From Mucilaginibacter paludis DSM 18603 (GTDB taxonomy: Bacteria > Bacteroidota > Bacteroidia > Sphingobacteriales > Sphingobacteriaceae), in assembly GCF_000166195.2 (NCBI RefSeq), contig NZ_CM001403.1:6652432-6716431 (forward strand): a stretch of DNA of 64,000 bases. The letters are read 5' to 3'. This document shows positions 1 to 9,178 of the stretch, piece by piece. The position numbers were made by a program, and so were the translations under genes. Position 1 is the first letter of the stretch. Every line of letters starts with the position of its first letter. The notes under the pieces are model-generated. The model saw only the letters and a list, made by a program, of their open reading frames with translations. It did not search any database and had not been told where the DNA came from.

Positions 1-786
1 ATTAAGGCGAGTGAGTTGGGCATCAATAACTTAAAGAAGTTGCTCGCTCAGTTGAAAATTTGGACTGCTAATGGAAAAATTGATTATTGGTATCTGGGTG
101 TGATTTATAACAAAATTATAGAAGTGTATGGAAGGTATATTAACCATGCATTATTCAATATTGAAGCAATTACGCAAACTCCGCAAACGAATAGCTCTCG
201 TGAACCTGTAATCAACTTCGTTCCAAAATTAAGACAAAAAAGCGCGCTCCGCTTTATTTCCGAACAATTATTTGAAAATTCAAAGTGGATTACTGATACC
301 GGCCTGTTAACAATTACAAATACTAAAGCTGATAGCGCGGTAACGGCGCTTAAATCGTCGGTAGTTGACTATATTTTAAATTACAAGCGATATGATGGGG
401 CAATAGTGCATGGATTTTTAAATCAAAGAGACAAGTATTCTTATTGCGAATTGTTAAATGATTTGGATCGCTCCATTTGGGCTAAGCTGGAAACACCTCG
501 AAGTATTGAAAACTCAGATCGGACCTTGCAAAAAATTTATGCTGATAAGCTGCTTTTGTTGATCGAATATAAACCGGAAAACGCTTTTTGGGCTTTTGCA
601 GGCACCGCTAAAGAGGAGTATGCCGATATCAGCAGGTCTGACTTCTATCCGACCATACTCAGCAATGTGATTAGCTTGAGGGATAGGATTAAAATTGCTT
701 TACCGAAATGCGAAGATCCCTTGACCAAAGCTCATCTATTATTCATTTATCAAAGATTGCAAAAGGTGTTAAAGCCAAAAGCATAA
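1..786 (+). CDS. Zinc-dependent metalloprotease, C-terminal part (cut by window edge)
   Basis: The reading frame is open from base 1, so only the last ~260 residues are present. They align along their length with the C-terminal third of the next protein: a helical segment, then VPKLRQK-, F..EQLF- and RTLQKIYADKLL-like blocks, and an SDFYP motif, each with a close counterpart downstream. This is the C-terminal region of the DUF5117/DUF5118/DUF4953 zinc metalloprotease family, exported enzymes of Bacteroidota. The HEXXH catalytic part lies outside the window. The stop is 23 bases before the start of the paralogue, so the two genes are a tandem duplicate in one operon. Substrate unknown. Confidence 0.85.
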   Translation: MKASELGINNLKKLLAQLKIWTANGKIDYWYLGVIYNKIIEVYGRYINHALFNIEAITQTPQTNSSREPVINFVPKLRQKSALRFISEQLFENSKWITDTGLLTITNTKADSAVTALKSSVVDYILNYKRYDGAIVHGFLNQRDKYSYCELLNDLDRSIWAKLETPRSIENSDRTLQKIYADKLLLLIEYKPENAFWAFAGTAKEEYADISRSDFYPTILSNVISLRDRIKIALPKCEDPLTKAHLLFIYQRLQKVLKPKA

Positions 787-809
787 GTCCCTCATTTAGG
801 TATATAATT

Positions 810-3446
810 ATGAAATGTTTTAAAAAATGTTGCGATATGGGTAGTTTAGATAAGCTACAATTTAAGATTTACAAGAATTTCTTTCTCATTGTTCTTTTTG
901 TCTTCGTGTTATCGTGGTCGTCATGTTCTATTTTTCATCACGGCGACAAGAAAACTACCGGGTTGTCAATAGTCGCTACTGCAATTAACGATAGCACCAA
1001 GAGAGGTCTGCTGGGCCAAGCCAAAACGGGGTCAGTTAAACCTTATAAAGAAGTGATCACATCGAAAGCCAAGTCTGATTCCGGTTTAATTTTGGTACAT
1101 ATTATTGACAATCATTATTATTTTGAAATTTCAAAAGCAGTTTTAAACAAGGATATTCTAGTCACTACCAGGATTGCAAAGGGAGCAACCGGTATACGGC
1201 CCAGCAATCAATATGAAGGATATGCCGGGGATTTGATCGGAAGCCGGGTGATCCGTTTTGAGTTTGGCGGAAACGACAAAGTTTTTATAAGGGAAATTTC
1301 TTATAGCGAAAGGGCCAGCGACACCACGTTGAATGGTATGTATAAAAGCCTTGCCAATTCAAACTTGCAGCCAATTGTTGCGGCTTTTGATATTAAAGCC
1401 TACGCCAAAGATTCTGCTTCTGTTGTGATAGATGTCAACGAAATTTTAAATAGCGACAATCCACTGTTCTTTTTTTCTGCAGCAGATAAGACAAAGTTCA
1501 GTTTAGGAGGCTATCAGGCGGACAAATCATATTTGGAAGCCATTCAATCGATGCCGATCAATGTAGAAATTCAAACGGTAAAGACGTTTAAGGTGGAACA
1601 ATCGAACGCAACATTTGAAATAAACACTTCTTTGGTCTTGCTGCCGCTGGAACCTATGAAGCCACGAACAGCTGATCCGAGGGTTGGGTATTTTTCAGAA
1701 TCCTTTACGGATTTCGACAAAATAAATGACCAACAGCGGACAGAGATGATCACACGATTTAGACTTGAACCTAAAGAGCAAGATAAACAACGGTATTTAA
1801 ATGGTGAATTAGTCGAACCAAAAAAACCGATTATTTATTACATAGATCCCGCAACACCCAAAAAATGGGTGCCCTATTTGATAAAGGGAATTAACGACTG
1901 GCAGGTAGCGTTTGAGAAAGCGGGTTTTAAAAACGCCATCTACGCCCTTGAAGCACCGAAAAATGACCCTGACTTTAATTTATATGATGCACGGCATAAT
2001 GCTGTCGTTTATAAGCCATCCGCTATGGCAAATGCGATGGGGCCGCATATCCATGATCCCAGGACGGGTGAGATATTGGAAACGCATATCAGTTGGTTCC
2101 ATAATGTGATGAGCTTATTACACGACTGGTATATGGTGCAGGCCGGACCGAATGATCCACAGGCAAGGACTATGCATTTTAGCGATGAATTAATGGGCCA
2201 GCTTATCAGATTTGTTTCTTCCCATGAAGTGGGGCATACATTGGGTTTATTACATAATATGGGTGCGTCTTCCACCGTACCGGTCGAAAAATTACGGGAT
2301 GAAAAATACTTAACAGAAAATGGGTTTTGCCCCTCAATAATGGATTATGCGCGTTTCAATTATGTCGCGCAACCACAGGATAAGATCAGTCAAAATAATT
2401 TATTTCCACGCATTGGCATGTATGATAAATGGGCGATTGAGTGGGGGTATAGATGGCTGCCTGATTTAACTTCAAAAGAACAAGAAGCTAAATTCATGGA
2501 TAATTGGATAGTATCCAAACTAAAAACGGATAATAGATTTTGGTTTGGTGCTGAAACAGGTTTGCTGGTGACAGATCCGCGTAGACAAACTGAAGATCTC
2601 GGAGACGATGCGATGAAAGCCGGAGAATATGGTATAAAGAACCTTAAAGTGGTAATGAATAACTTATTGAAATGGACAATGGAACCGCATTCTGATTATT
2701 CCAATTTGCAAAAAATGAATGACCAGGTAATTGGGCAGTATCAGCGGTACCTTTTTCATGTATTGAATAATATCGGCTTGACAAAAACTACCGTCATAAG
2801 CAGTGAACAGGCCGGAACTGTGGTAACGTTTATCCCAAAATTGAAACAAAAGCGGGCTGTTCAATTTTTACAGGAACAACTTTTTGATACACCAACATGG
2901 CTAATGAACAAACAAATATTCTCTTTAGTAGGCGGAACTGGGCCTAAACTATCCGGTTTTTTACAAGAGCAGGTCATAAACAACTTGGTTTCCCCGACGA
3001 ATTTTGAACAAATGCTCACTTTTCAATTGGCGAAGCCGCAAGAAGCTTATTACTTCGATGATCTTCTCGATGACTTAGAGGCTGGGATCTTCAAGGAGTT
3101 CACCGGAAAGGTAGCAATTGATGTTTACCGGCGTACTCTTCAAAAAGCCTATGTTGATCGTTTAATTACCCAGGCGAATTTTGTACCGACAGATATTAGC
3201 AAAAAAGACGAGTTCCTAAATCTTCGCAGGACTGATTTCTACCCGATTATTCAATCGCATATAAATACGATGATTATTCGAATAGATAAAGCTTTACCGA
3301 AATACACTGATCAGAATTCAAAAGCCCATTTATTAAGTTTAAAGAGCCGTTTGATAAGGGTATTTAAGCCTGATGCGCCTTTTATCATTTCAACTAACTC
3401 GAAAAAGCTGCAGTCGGGACTTCAGGGTGTTATTTTATCAAATTAA
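810..3446 (+). CDS. Zinc-dependent metalloprotease lipoprotein (DUF5117/DUF4953 family)
   Basis: The 878-residue protein carries the metzincin signature HEVGHTLGLLH at about residues 472-482: three zinc-binding His plus catalytic Glu473. The ATG at 810 is chosen over an upstream in-frame start at 708 because the latter would overlap the previous gene and bury the signal peptide. From 810 the N-terminus is basic, then hydrophobic, and ends in WSSC, a plausible lipobox, so the enzyme is probably anchored to the outer membrane or periplasmic face. The family co-occurs with SusC/SusD-like and thiol-disulfide genes in Bacteroidota; here the downstream genes are DsbD-like, an S9 peptidase and an isomerase. 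A role in processing exported or imported peptides is inference. Confidence 0.9.
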   Translation: MKCFKKCCDMGSLDKLQFKIYKNFFLIVLFVFVLSWSSCSIFHHGDKKTTGLSIVATAINDSTKRGLLGQAKTGSVKPYKEVITSKAKSDSGLILVHIIDNHYYFEISKAVLNKDILVTTRIAKGATGIRPSNQYEGYAGDLIGSRVIRFEFGGNDKVFIREISYSERASDTTLNGMYKSLANSNLQPIVAAFDIKAYAKDSASVVIDVNEILNSDNPLFFFSAADKTKFSLGGYQADKSYLEAIQSMPINVEIQTVKTFKVEQSNATFEINTSLVLLPLEPMKPRTADPRVGYFSESFTDFDKINDQQRTEMITRFRLEPKEQDKQRYLNGELVEPKKPIIYYIDPATPKKWVPYLIKGINDWQVAFEKAGFKNAIYALEAPKNDPDFNLYDARHNAVVYKPSAMANAMGPHIHDPRTGEILETHISWFHNVMSLLHDWYMVQAGPNDPQARTMHFSDELMGQLIRFVSSHEVGHTLGLLHNMGASSTVPVEKLRDEKYLTENGFCPSIMDYARFNYVAQPQDKISQNNLFPRIGMYDKWAIEWGYRWLPDLTSKEQEAKFMDNWIVSKLKTDNRFWFGAETGLLVTDPRRQTEDLGDDAMKAGEYGIKNLKVVMNNLLKWTMEPHSDYSNLQKMNDQVIGQYQRYLFHVLNNIGLTKTTVISSEQAGTVVTFIPKLKQKRAVQFLQEQLFDTPTWLMNKQIFSLVGGTGPKLSGFLQEQVINNLVSPTNFEQMLTFQLAKPQEAYYFDDLLDDLEAGIFKEFTGKVAIDVYRRTLQKAYVDRLITQANFVPTDISKKDEFLNLRRTDFYPIIQSHINTMIIRIDKALPKYTDQNSKAHLLSLKSRLIRVFKPDAPFIISTNSKKLQSGLQGVILSN

Positions 3447-3458
3447 TATTCTAGGAAT

Positions 3459-3899
3459 ATGAAGCAATTAATTTTCACTATCGCTCTTGCGTGTTTAACA
3501 TCGAGTTGTATCGCACAGGTAGAATGGACTTTTAGATGTCTAAAAGTTTCAAATGATATGTATGAAATACATATGAAAGCGGAGTTAGCAGATTCATGGC
3601 ATATTTACGCCCAGGATTCGCCCAAAGGTGGGCCGGTACCCACAAAAATCATATTCAATCCTAATCCGATGCTCGGATTAATTGGTACTGTCAAAGAAAT
3701 AGGAAATAGGAAGAGGGAATATAATAGCGTTTTTAATGTTTATGTTTTGTCCTACAGGGATTCAGTAGACTTTACCCAATTGGTTAAAGTTAAAAGCAAA
3801 ATTCAGACCTCGATTAGTGGTGTGATCAGTTTTATGGTTTGCAACGAAAGCCAGTGTATGCCACCCGCGAAACAAAAAATTTCATTCGAGTTAAAGTAA
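3459..3899 (+). CDS. Free-standing DsbD alpha-domain-like periplasmic protein
   Basis: The 146-residue protein has a Sec signal peptide (lipobox-like SSC near residue 17) followed by one domain resembling the N-terminal domain of the protein-disulfide reductase DsbD. The paired cysteines C128 and C133 in CNESQCMPP match the redox-active pair of DsbD-alpha, which passes electrons to periplasmic thiol proteins. It starts 12 bases after the metalloprotease stop, in the same operon as a full dsbD at 7193. That dsbD has lost the equivalent cysteines, so this small protein may be the working alpha domain supplied in trans. Family assignment is firm; the division of labour is inference. Confidence 0.8.
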   Translation: MKQLIFTIALACLTSSCIAQVEWTFRCLKVSNDMYEIHMKAELADSWHIYAQDSPKGGPVPTKIIFNPNPMLGLIGTVKEIGNRKREYNSVFNVYVLSYRDSVDFTQLVKVKSKIQTSISGVISFMVCNESQCMPPAKQKISFELK

Positions 3900-3907
3900 A
3901 CGAAAAG

Positions 3908-6511
3908 ATGAAATCAGCACTTAGAGTGGCAATTTTAGTTGCATTATTATCAAATATTTGTGGCCATGGGGCCAAGGCTCATAACATGGCTATTCCTGAC
4001 TCGTTATGGGAGCAATTGGGTGAAAAAAGAATATCTCCGGATGGAAAGTGGCTGGTTTTTACTGTGCAAAAAGGTGCAGCGCTCTTTGGGTTTTTGCGAA
4101 ACAATAAATTAAAAACGACAACGGAATTGGGTAAATGCCCGGAGCTGCCCCTCCTTTCAAACGATAGTAAATATGTATTGATAAAAACCTCAAAAAAAAG
4201 ATATCGATTAATTAGGCTAACGAATCGTAGCCATATAGATTTTGACAATGTACAAACAGCTGTATTTTTTGGAAATAATTTATTGATTGTTAATGAATTA
4301 TATCAAGGTGTTAACTACAGCCTTGAAATAGTGCAACCGAGCAATTTTAAAAAACACCTTATTTCATATAAGATTAAAGAGCTTGTATTTGATAGCAACG
4401 GCCAAAATGCTTTTTTTTCAGTTGAAGATTCGATTTCCCATTCTAATAGTCTTTTCTATATTAATCAAAAGGCCGTGAATCCGGTAATGATATTTAATAC
4501 GACAAAGTCGCTTACAGAGTTGAATTACCACAAGAATGGCGAGACCCTATCGTTTGTAACAAGTCAACAATTAAATGCCACGGCATATTTGTATTTTGTA
4601 AAATATAAAAAGCTTACTGAAATTAATTTGCCTAAAATACCGGGAATTAATTTTAATCCTCATCAGGCGCTTAACCATGATTTACCCAATAGCGATCCTA
4701 ATAATATCCTATTATTGGCAAACAGGGCAGACACAACAAATAGTAAACGTAAGATATCCGGACAGCCCGATGCGCTACGGATATGGAGTTGGGATAAAAA
4801 AGAGCGGGATGTCTCTCAAATTAATTTTAAGATGCAGCAGAGTAATTTTACGAATACTGAAACTGTCTTCTTATCATTAGATTTAAAGAGCGGTAAAGTT
4901 GCTAGCATAGGAGCATTATTTAACGCTATAGTCCCGGTCAAAGGTCAATTTGCAGTTCGCTTCATCGCTCTTAAAAGGAACTACGAAGAAATTTTCGGCA
5001 ATGAATCAAATGTGGAAGTTGTAAACCTTAAAAATGGGCAAATAGAGCAACTATTCCATAAAAAAATGTTTGGGGGTAGAGATATCACCCTGCAGTCGAT
5101 AGCGAGCATTTCTCCTGATGGAAATTTATTTTGCTACTTCTTGAACAAGCAATATTATGTTTACGATTTTAGAACCAAAGCCCATACCTGTATTACGAAA
5201 AACATTAATGATATTTTTTGGGATGAAGACTATGATACGCCTAAAGCAATCGCGCCGATTTCCGATATTTTCTGGAGTAAAGATTCTAAAAAGGTGTATG
5301 TCAATAGTAAGATGAACGTTTATTGTTGTACAGTAGACGGAGTCCGATATTTTAATCTCACAAATTTTAAAGATCGAAGCATAGCCTTTAAGGTCTCGAA
5401 ATTAAGTGGGCCTGATTATATAATTGAAAATGAACAATCCATTTATTTGGATGCGAGAGGAGTTGAGTCGGGATATACTGGTCTTTTTAAGTTAGATAAA
5501 TTTGAATTAAAGCCACTAATCTTTGAAAATTGCGCGGTAAAAGATGTGACTATTTCAGCTAGGACTCATGAATTCACCTTTGTTAAAGAAAATGCGGATC
5601 GATCGCCCGGTTTATTTATTACCGATAAAGATTTCTCCAGTCAAAACATTGTGTATCAAACAAATTCTTTTTACCAGCAAGAACACCCGGGAAAAAGTGA
5701 GCTAATAACTTTCAAACTGAAAGACGGAAGAAAGTTACATGGGGCGCTCTATTATCCATTTAATTTTAGGCAGGGTTTAAAATATCCGGTAGTATGTAAA
5801 ATTTATGAAAAGCGGTCTCAAATGCTTCACGATTTTGCTTTACCTAATAAGTTGAATCCTTACGATAAAAATAATTTTAAATATCAAGGTTATTTTGTCT
5901 TTGAACCGGACATTGTAATGCGAACTGGTGATCCTGGAATTTCTGCAGCCGAATGCGTAATTGAAGCTGTAAAAGAAATTATAAAAAATCCGTCAGTTGA
6001 TAAAGACCATATAGGACTAATGGGGCATAGTTGGGGTGGATATGAAGCTGGTTTCATTATTTCACAAACAAATTTATTTAAGGCTTCCATTGCTGGTGCC
6101 CCACTTACAGATATGACGAGTATGTATTTGGGGATTAGATGGGACGATAATAGTTACAACTCTTCGCTTGGCTTGTTTGAAATGGGACAAGCGCGGCTTG
6201 CCGGACCTAATTATGATCTTCCCGAAGCTTATGTACGGAACTCAACCGTCTACCAGGTAAAAAACATTCATACGCCCTTATTAATTCAAGTTGGCAATAA
6301 AGATGGCACCGTGGATTGGTATCAGGGTATTGAGCTATTTAATGCCTTAAGAAGGAATGAAAAGCCTTGTTATCTATTGGCATACAATGGCGAGGGGCAC
6401 AATTTGGTTAAAAAAGAGAATGTAGTTGATTACACGAATAAGCAATTAGAATTTTTTGACCATTATTTGAAGGGGAAGCCTGCCCCGGCATGGATGGTCG
6501 GTCATGAATAA
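3908..6511 (+). CDS. S9 family (prolyl oligopeptidase-type) exported peptidase
   Basis: An 867-residue secreted serine peptidase. A short signal peptide is followed by a long N-terminal beta-propeller-like region (ISPDGKWL, ISPDGNLF repeats) and a C-terminal alpha/beta hydrolase domain. The triad is visible: Ser708 in GHSWGG, Asp799 in NKDGTVDW and His831 in GEGHN. The ATG at 3908 is preferred to an in-frame one at 3839 because it gives a proper signal peptide and removes a 61-base overlap with the preceding gene. The 3' end overlaps the next gene by 8 bases, showing translational coupling. Members cleave short peptides; with the neighbouring metalloproteases this suggests an extracytoplasmic peptide-degrading operon. 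Confidence 0.9.
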   Translation: MKSALRVAILVALLSNICGHGAKAHNMAIPDSLWEQLGEKRISPDGKWLVFTVQKGAALFGFLRNNKLKTTTELGKCPELPLLSNDSKYVLIKTSKKRYRLIRLTNRSHIDFDNVQTAVFFGNNLLIVNELYQGVNYSLEIVQPSNFKKHLISYKIKELVFDSNGQNAFFSVEDSISHSNSLFYINQKAVNPVMIFNTTKSLTELNYHKNGETLSFVTSQQLNATAYLYFVKYKKLTEINLPKIPGINFNPHQALNHDLPNSDPNNILLLANRADTTNSKRKISGQPDALRIWSWDKKERDVSQINFKMQQSNFTNTETVFLSLDLKSGKVASIGALFNAIVPVKGQFAVRFIALKRNYEEIFGNESNVEVVNLKNGQIEQLFHKKMFGGRDITLQSIASISPDGNLFCYFLNKQYYVYDFRTKAHTCITKNINDIFWDEDYDTPKAIAPISDIFWSKDSKKVYVNSKMNVYCCTVDGVRYFNLTNFKDRSIAFKVSKLSGPDYIIENEQSIYLDARGVESGYTGLFKLDKFELKPLIFENCAVKDVTISARTHEFTFVKENADRSPGLFITDKDFSSQNIVYQTNSFYQQEHPGKSELITFKLKDGRKLHGALYYPFNFRQGLKYPVVCKIYEKRSQMLHDFALPNKLNPYDKNNFKYQGYFVFEPDIVMRTGDPGISAAECVIEAVKEIIKNPSVDKDHIGLMGHSWGGYEAGFIISQTNLFKASIAGAPLTDMTSMYLGIRWDDNSYNSSLGLFEMGQARLAGPNYDLPEAYVRNSTVYQVKNIHTPLLIQVGNKDGTVDWYQGIELFNALRRNEKPCYLLAYNGEGHNLVKKENVVDYTNKQLEFFDHYLKGKPAPAWMVGHE

Positions 6512-7196
6512 TTTTAATAGGATGAACCTTCCGAATAGCATTTACTTGTCAATTTTTTGCATTGTATTTTTTGTAGCCATGTTGATCTTCCCAAAGATTT
6601 CAAAAAGTCAAAATGTAGATACCGTTAGTTATTTGTATGGCAATATGTTGGGGAAAAGCCTAGCCTCAAAAGGGGTCGAAAAATTAAATTTCGATTTATT
6701 ATTAGAGGGAGTAAAAGATGGTATAGTACTAAAAAGTAGATACCCGGATTCCATTACCAGGCATTTAATTAGACTTTTTGAATCCGCGGCTTGGAAGAGT
6801 AAATATGAGGCCAATATCAAATTGGGAGAACGCTTTCTTTTCGAGAATCAAAAAAAGGAGAATGTTATCGTCACACCGAGTGGCCTACAATATCAAATAA
6901 TCAAGCTTGGCAAAGGTGAAATCCCTAAGCCGGAAGATGTCTTAACAGTAAACTATAAGGGGGAGTTGGTCAACGGTTTGGTATTTGACAACTCTTATGA
7001 TCGAGGGCAGCCCGTTATTGTCAAAATTAACCAAGTAATTAAGGGATGGAAAGAGATATTGCAATTAATGCCATTCGGCTCTAAATTTCGTGTTTTTATC
7101 CCATATCAGCTAGGTTATGGGGTGGGCGGAACGAACGATATACCTCCCTATTCAACTTTGATCTTTGAATTGGAATTAATCAGCTTAGTCAAATGA
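6504..7196 (+). CDS. FKBP-type peptidyl-prolyl cis-trans isomerase, exported
   Basis: The 230-residue protein has an N-terminal hydrophobic segment, a short FkpA-like helical region (YLYGNMLGKSL...), and a C-terminal FKBP domain from about residue 115. Visible FKBP elements are VNYKGELVNGLVFDNSY, VIKGWKEILQLMPFGSKF and the closing IPPYSTLIFELELI. It should catalyse prolyl isomerisation in the periplasm and help folding of exported proteins. The start codon overlaps the S9 peptidase stop and its own stop overlaps the dsbD start as ATGA, so it lies in the middle of a tightly coupled operon. Confidence 0.9.
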   Translation: MNNFNRMNLPNSIYLSIFCIVFFVAMLIFPKISKSQNVDTVSYLYGNMLGKSLASKGVEKLNFDLLLEGVKDGIVLKSRYPDSITRHLIRLFESAAWKSKYEANIKLGERFLFENQKKENVIVTPSGLQYQIIKLGKGEIPKPEDVLTVNYKGELVNGLVFDNSYDRGQPVIVKINQVIKGWKEILQLMPFGSKFRVFIPYQLGYGVGGTNDIPPYSTLIFELELISLVK

Positions 7197-9112
7197 AAAC
7201 CGTGATTTTAATACTTTTTTGTTTTTTTCTCTCTTATGATCACGGCTATGCACAGGTAGTATCTGGAATTTCAGTAAAATCTAACAAGTGGAGTAAGAAC
7301 GTTGTTGAGGTTGAAATTAGGGGGGAAATCAATAAAGGATGGATTGTTTATAGTCAAGACAATCAGTCAATCGGACTCAATGGTCTTAAAATGGAAGTCA
7401 ATAATGCCGAAATTGAATTTGGGTCACCCAAGCAACGTTGCACTCCAGTTATAATAAATGATGATTTATTCAATAACGTGCCACTTGCCGTATTTAAGGG
7501 GCATTTTGCTTTTTCTCAATTACTTCATTTCAAAGGAAGTATTCCTGGGCGATTAAACATATTACTTAGTGGTTTTGCCTCTAAAGGTCAAAAATTTCTT
7601 CCCATCACCGATACTCTCAATTTAGTTATAGATGCAGATAATAAATCCAGCCATGTTGTATTGGACATAACTTCTTTAGAAATATCTAAACCTTTGTCAA
7701 ATTGTGGTATTGGAAAGTCAGAAAGCCATTACTCAATTTTGGCGATATTTTTATTGGGTTTTGCAGGCGGCTTGCTGGGATTATTAACCCCTTGTGTGTT
7801 CCCCATGATCCCCTTAACCGTATCCTGGTTTAGCGGACAATCCGTAAATAAGGCAAGTGGCATCAAGAACGGGATGCTATACGGCATATTCATCATATCG
7901 ATCTATCTGTTGGGTAGTTTGCCCTTCCATTTGATCAGCGGATTAAAACCCGAACTGCTAAACTCCCTGTCGACCAATGTATGGGTAAACCTGTTTTTCT
8001 TCGGCGTATTCGTGTTTTTCGCCTTGTCGTTCTTTGGGCTGTTCGAAATCACCGTTTCAGGCAAACTGACCAATAAGGCCGATAGCAAAAGTGACCTCGG
8101 TAGCATAGCAGGCATCTTCTTTATGGCGCTTACCCTAGCTTTAGTATCGTTCTCCTGTACCGGGCCGATACTGGGTAGTTTGCTCGTCGGTTCCTTGTCT
8201 TCAAGTTCTGGAGCCTGGGCCTTGACCGCGGGAATGGGAGGATTCGGTTTAGCACTCGCATTACCCTTTACCTTATTCGCCATGTTCCCATCCTGGATGA
8301 AAGCGCTACCAAAAAGTGGCGGCTGGTTAGCCGTATTTAAGAAATCACTTGCCTTTGTTGAAGTGGGTTTGGCTTTTAAATTTTTGTCCAATGCCGACCT
8401 GGTCGACCATTGGGGTATCTTGCCCCGTGAAGTATTTATCGGGATTTGGCTTTTAATCGCTATGCTACTGGCCGCCTATTTATTGGGGGCCTTTGAAAGG
8501 AGCGCCAATTTGAATGGTCGCAAAAAGATCGGATATGGACGGATCGCATCCGGCGGTATCGTTTTGATGTTCGCCATCTATTTAGGTGCCGGTCTGTTCA
8601 ACAAATCCTCGCTTGAACTATTAAGCGGCTTCCCGCCACCGACCAGCTATAGCCTGTTTAAACATAACAAAACACATGAGGGCGGCATCAAACCGGATGT
8701 CATGAATGACTACCAAGCAGCATTGGCTTTGTCCAAAAAAACAGGCAAGCCGCTGATGTTGGATTTTACCGGTTGGGCCTGCGTCAACTGCCGTAAAATG
8801 GAAGAAAACGTCTGGACAAAACCGGAAGTCGCGGCTTATATCAGATCACATTTTGTCCTGATTTCTCTCTATGTAGACGACCGTAAAGAATTGCCCTTGG
8901 ATCAGCAATTCATGTACGGTAAAAAAGAGATCAAAAGCGTGGGTGACCTGTATGCGACCATGGAATCGGTCAACTTTAAACAAGTCACCCAGCCACTTTA
9001 CGTCCTGCTCAGCAAAGATGAAAAATTGCTGAATACACCGGTGGGTTATACACCCGATACTGGGGAATACTTAAAGTGGCTGCAATGTGGTTTTGAGGCC
9101 AGTCGAAAATAA
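7193..9112 (+). CDS. dsbD: Protein-disulfide reductase DsbD (thiol:disulfide interchange protein)
   Basis: 639 residues in the usual DsbD order: signal peptide, an alpha domain (about 22-150), a multi-helix membrane domain (about 180-480) with its redox cysteines in TPCVFPMIPL (C201) and SFSCTGP, and a C-terminal thioredoxin-like gamma domain with CVNC (about 530-533). It moves electrons from cytoplasmic thioredoxin to periplasmic thiols. The alpha domain is unusual: the position of the cysteine pair reads FASKGQKFLP, with Ala129 and Lys134 in place of both cysteines, while the small protein at 3459 keeps them. Codon and base use shift from AT-rich to clearly GC-richer around 7780, inside the first membrane helices, so the gene may be a recombinant. 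Confidence 0.93.
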   Translation: MKTVILILFCFFLSYDHGYAQVVSGISVKSNKWSKNVVEVEIRGEINKGWIVYSQDNQSIGLNGLKMEVNNAEIEFGSPKQRCTPVIINDDLFNNVPLAVFKGHFAFSQLLHFKGSIPGRLNILLSGFASKGQKFLPITDTLNLVIDADNKSSHVVLDITSLEISKPLSNCGIGKSESHYSILAIFLLGFAGGLLGLLTPCVFPMIPLTVSWFSGQSVNKASGIKNGMLYGIFIISIYLLGSLPFHLISGLKPELLNSLSTNVWVNLFFFGVFVFFALSFFGLFEITVSGKLTNKADSKSDLGSIAGIFFMALTLALVSFSCTGPILGSLLVGSLSSSSGAWALTAGMGGFGLALALPFTLFAMFPSWMKALPKSGGWLAVFKKSLAFVEVGLAFKFLSNADLVDHWGILPREVFIGIWLLIAMLLAAYLLGAFERSANLNGRKKIGYGRIASGGIVLMFAIYLGAGLFNKSSLELLSGFPPPTSYSLFKHNKTHEGGIKPDVMNDYQAALALSKKTGKPLMLDFTGWACVNCRKMEENVWTKPEVAAYIRSHFVLISLYVDDRKELPLDQQFMYGKKEIKSVGDLYATMESVNFKQVTQPLYVLLSKDEKLLNTPVGYTPDTGEYLKWLQCGFEASRK

Positions 9113-9148
9113 ATGTTTTAGTTAATAGTTAATTATAAGTGAAAACGA

Positions 9149-9174
9149 GCCTCCCCCAACGGGGAGGCCTTTTT
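9149..9174 (+). terminator. Rho-independent terminator after dsbD
   Basis: Perfect 8-bp stem GCCTCCCC / GGGGAGGC (9149-9156 with 9161-9168), a 4-base loop and a following CTTTTT run. It closes the exported-protein operon. The next gene's ATG lies only 5 bases beyond it. Confidence 0.9.
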
Positions 9175-9178
9175 AATC

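Noticed and set aside
7903..8391. 162-codon leftward frame inside dsbD
   Set aside because: Lies entirely inside the well-supported dsbD membrane domain and has biased, non-protein-like composition.
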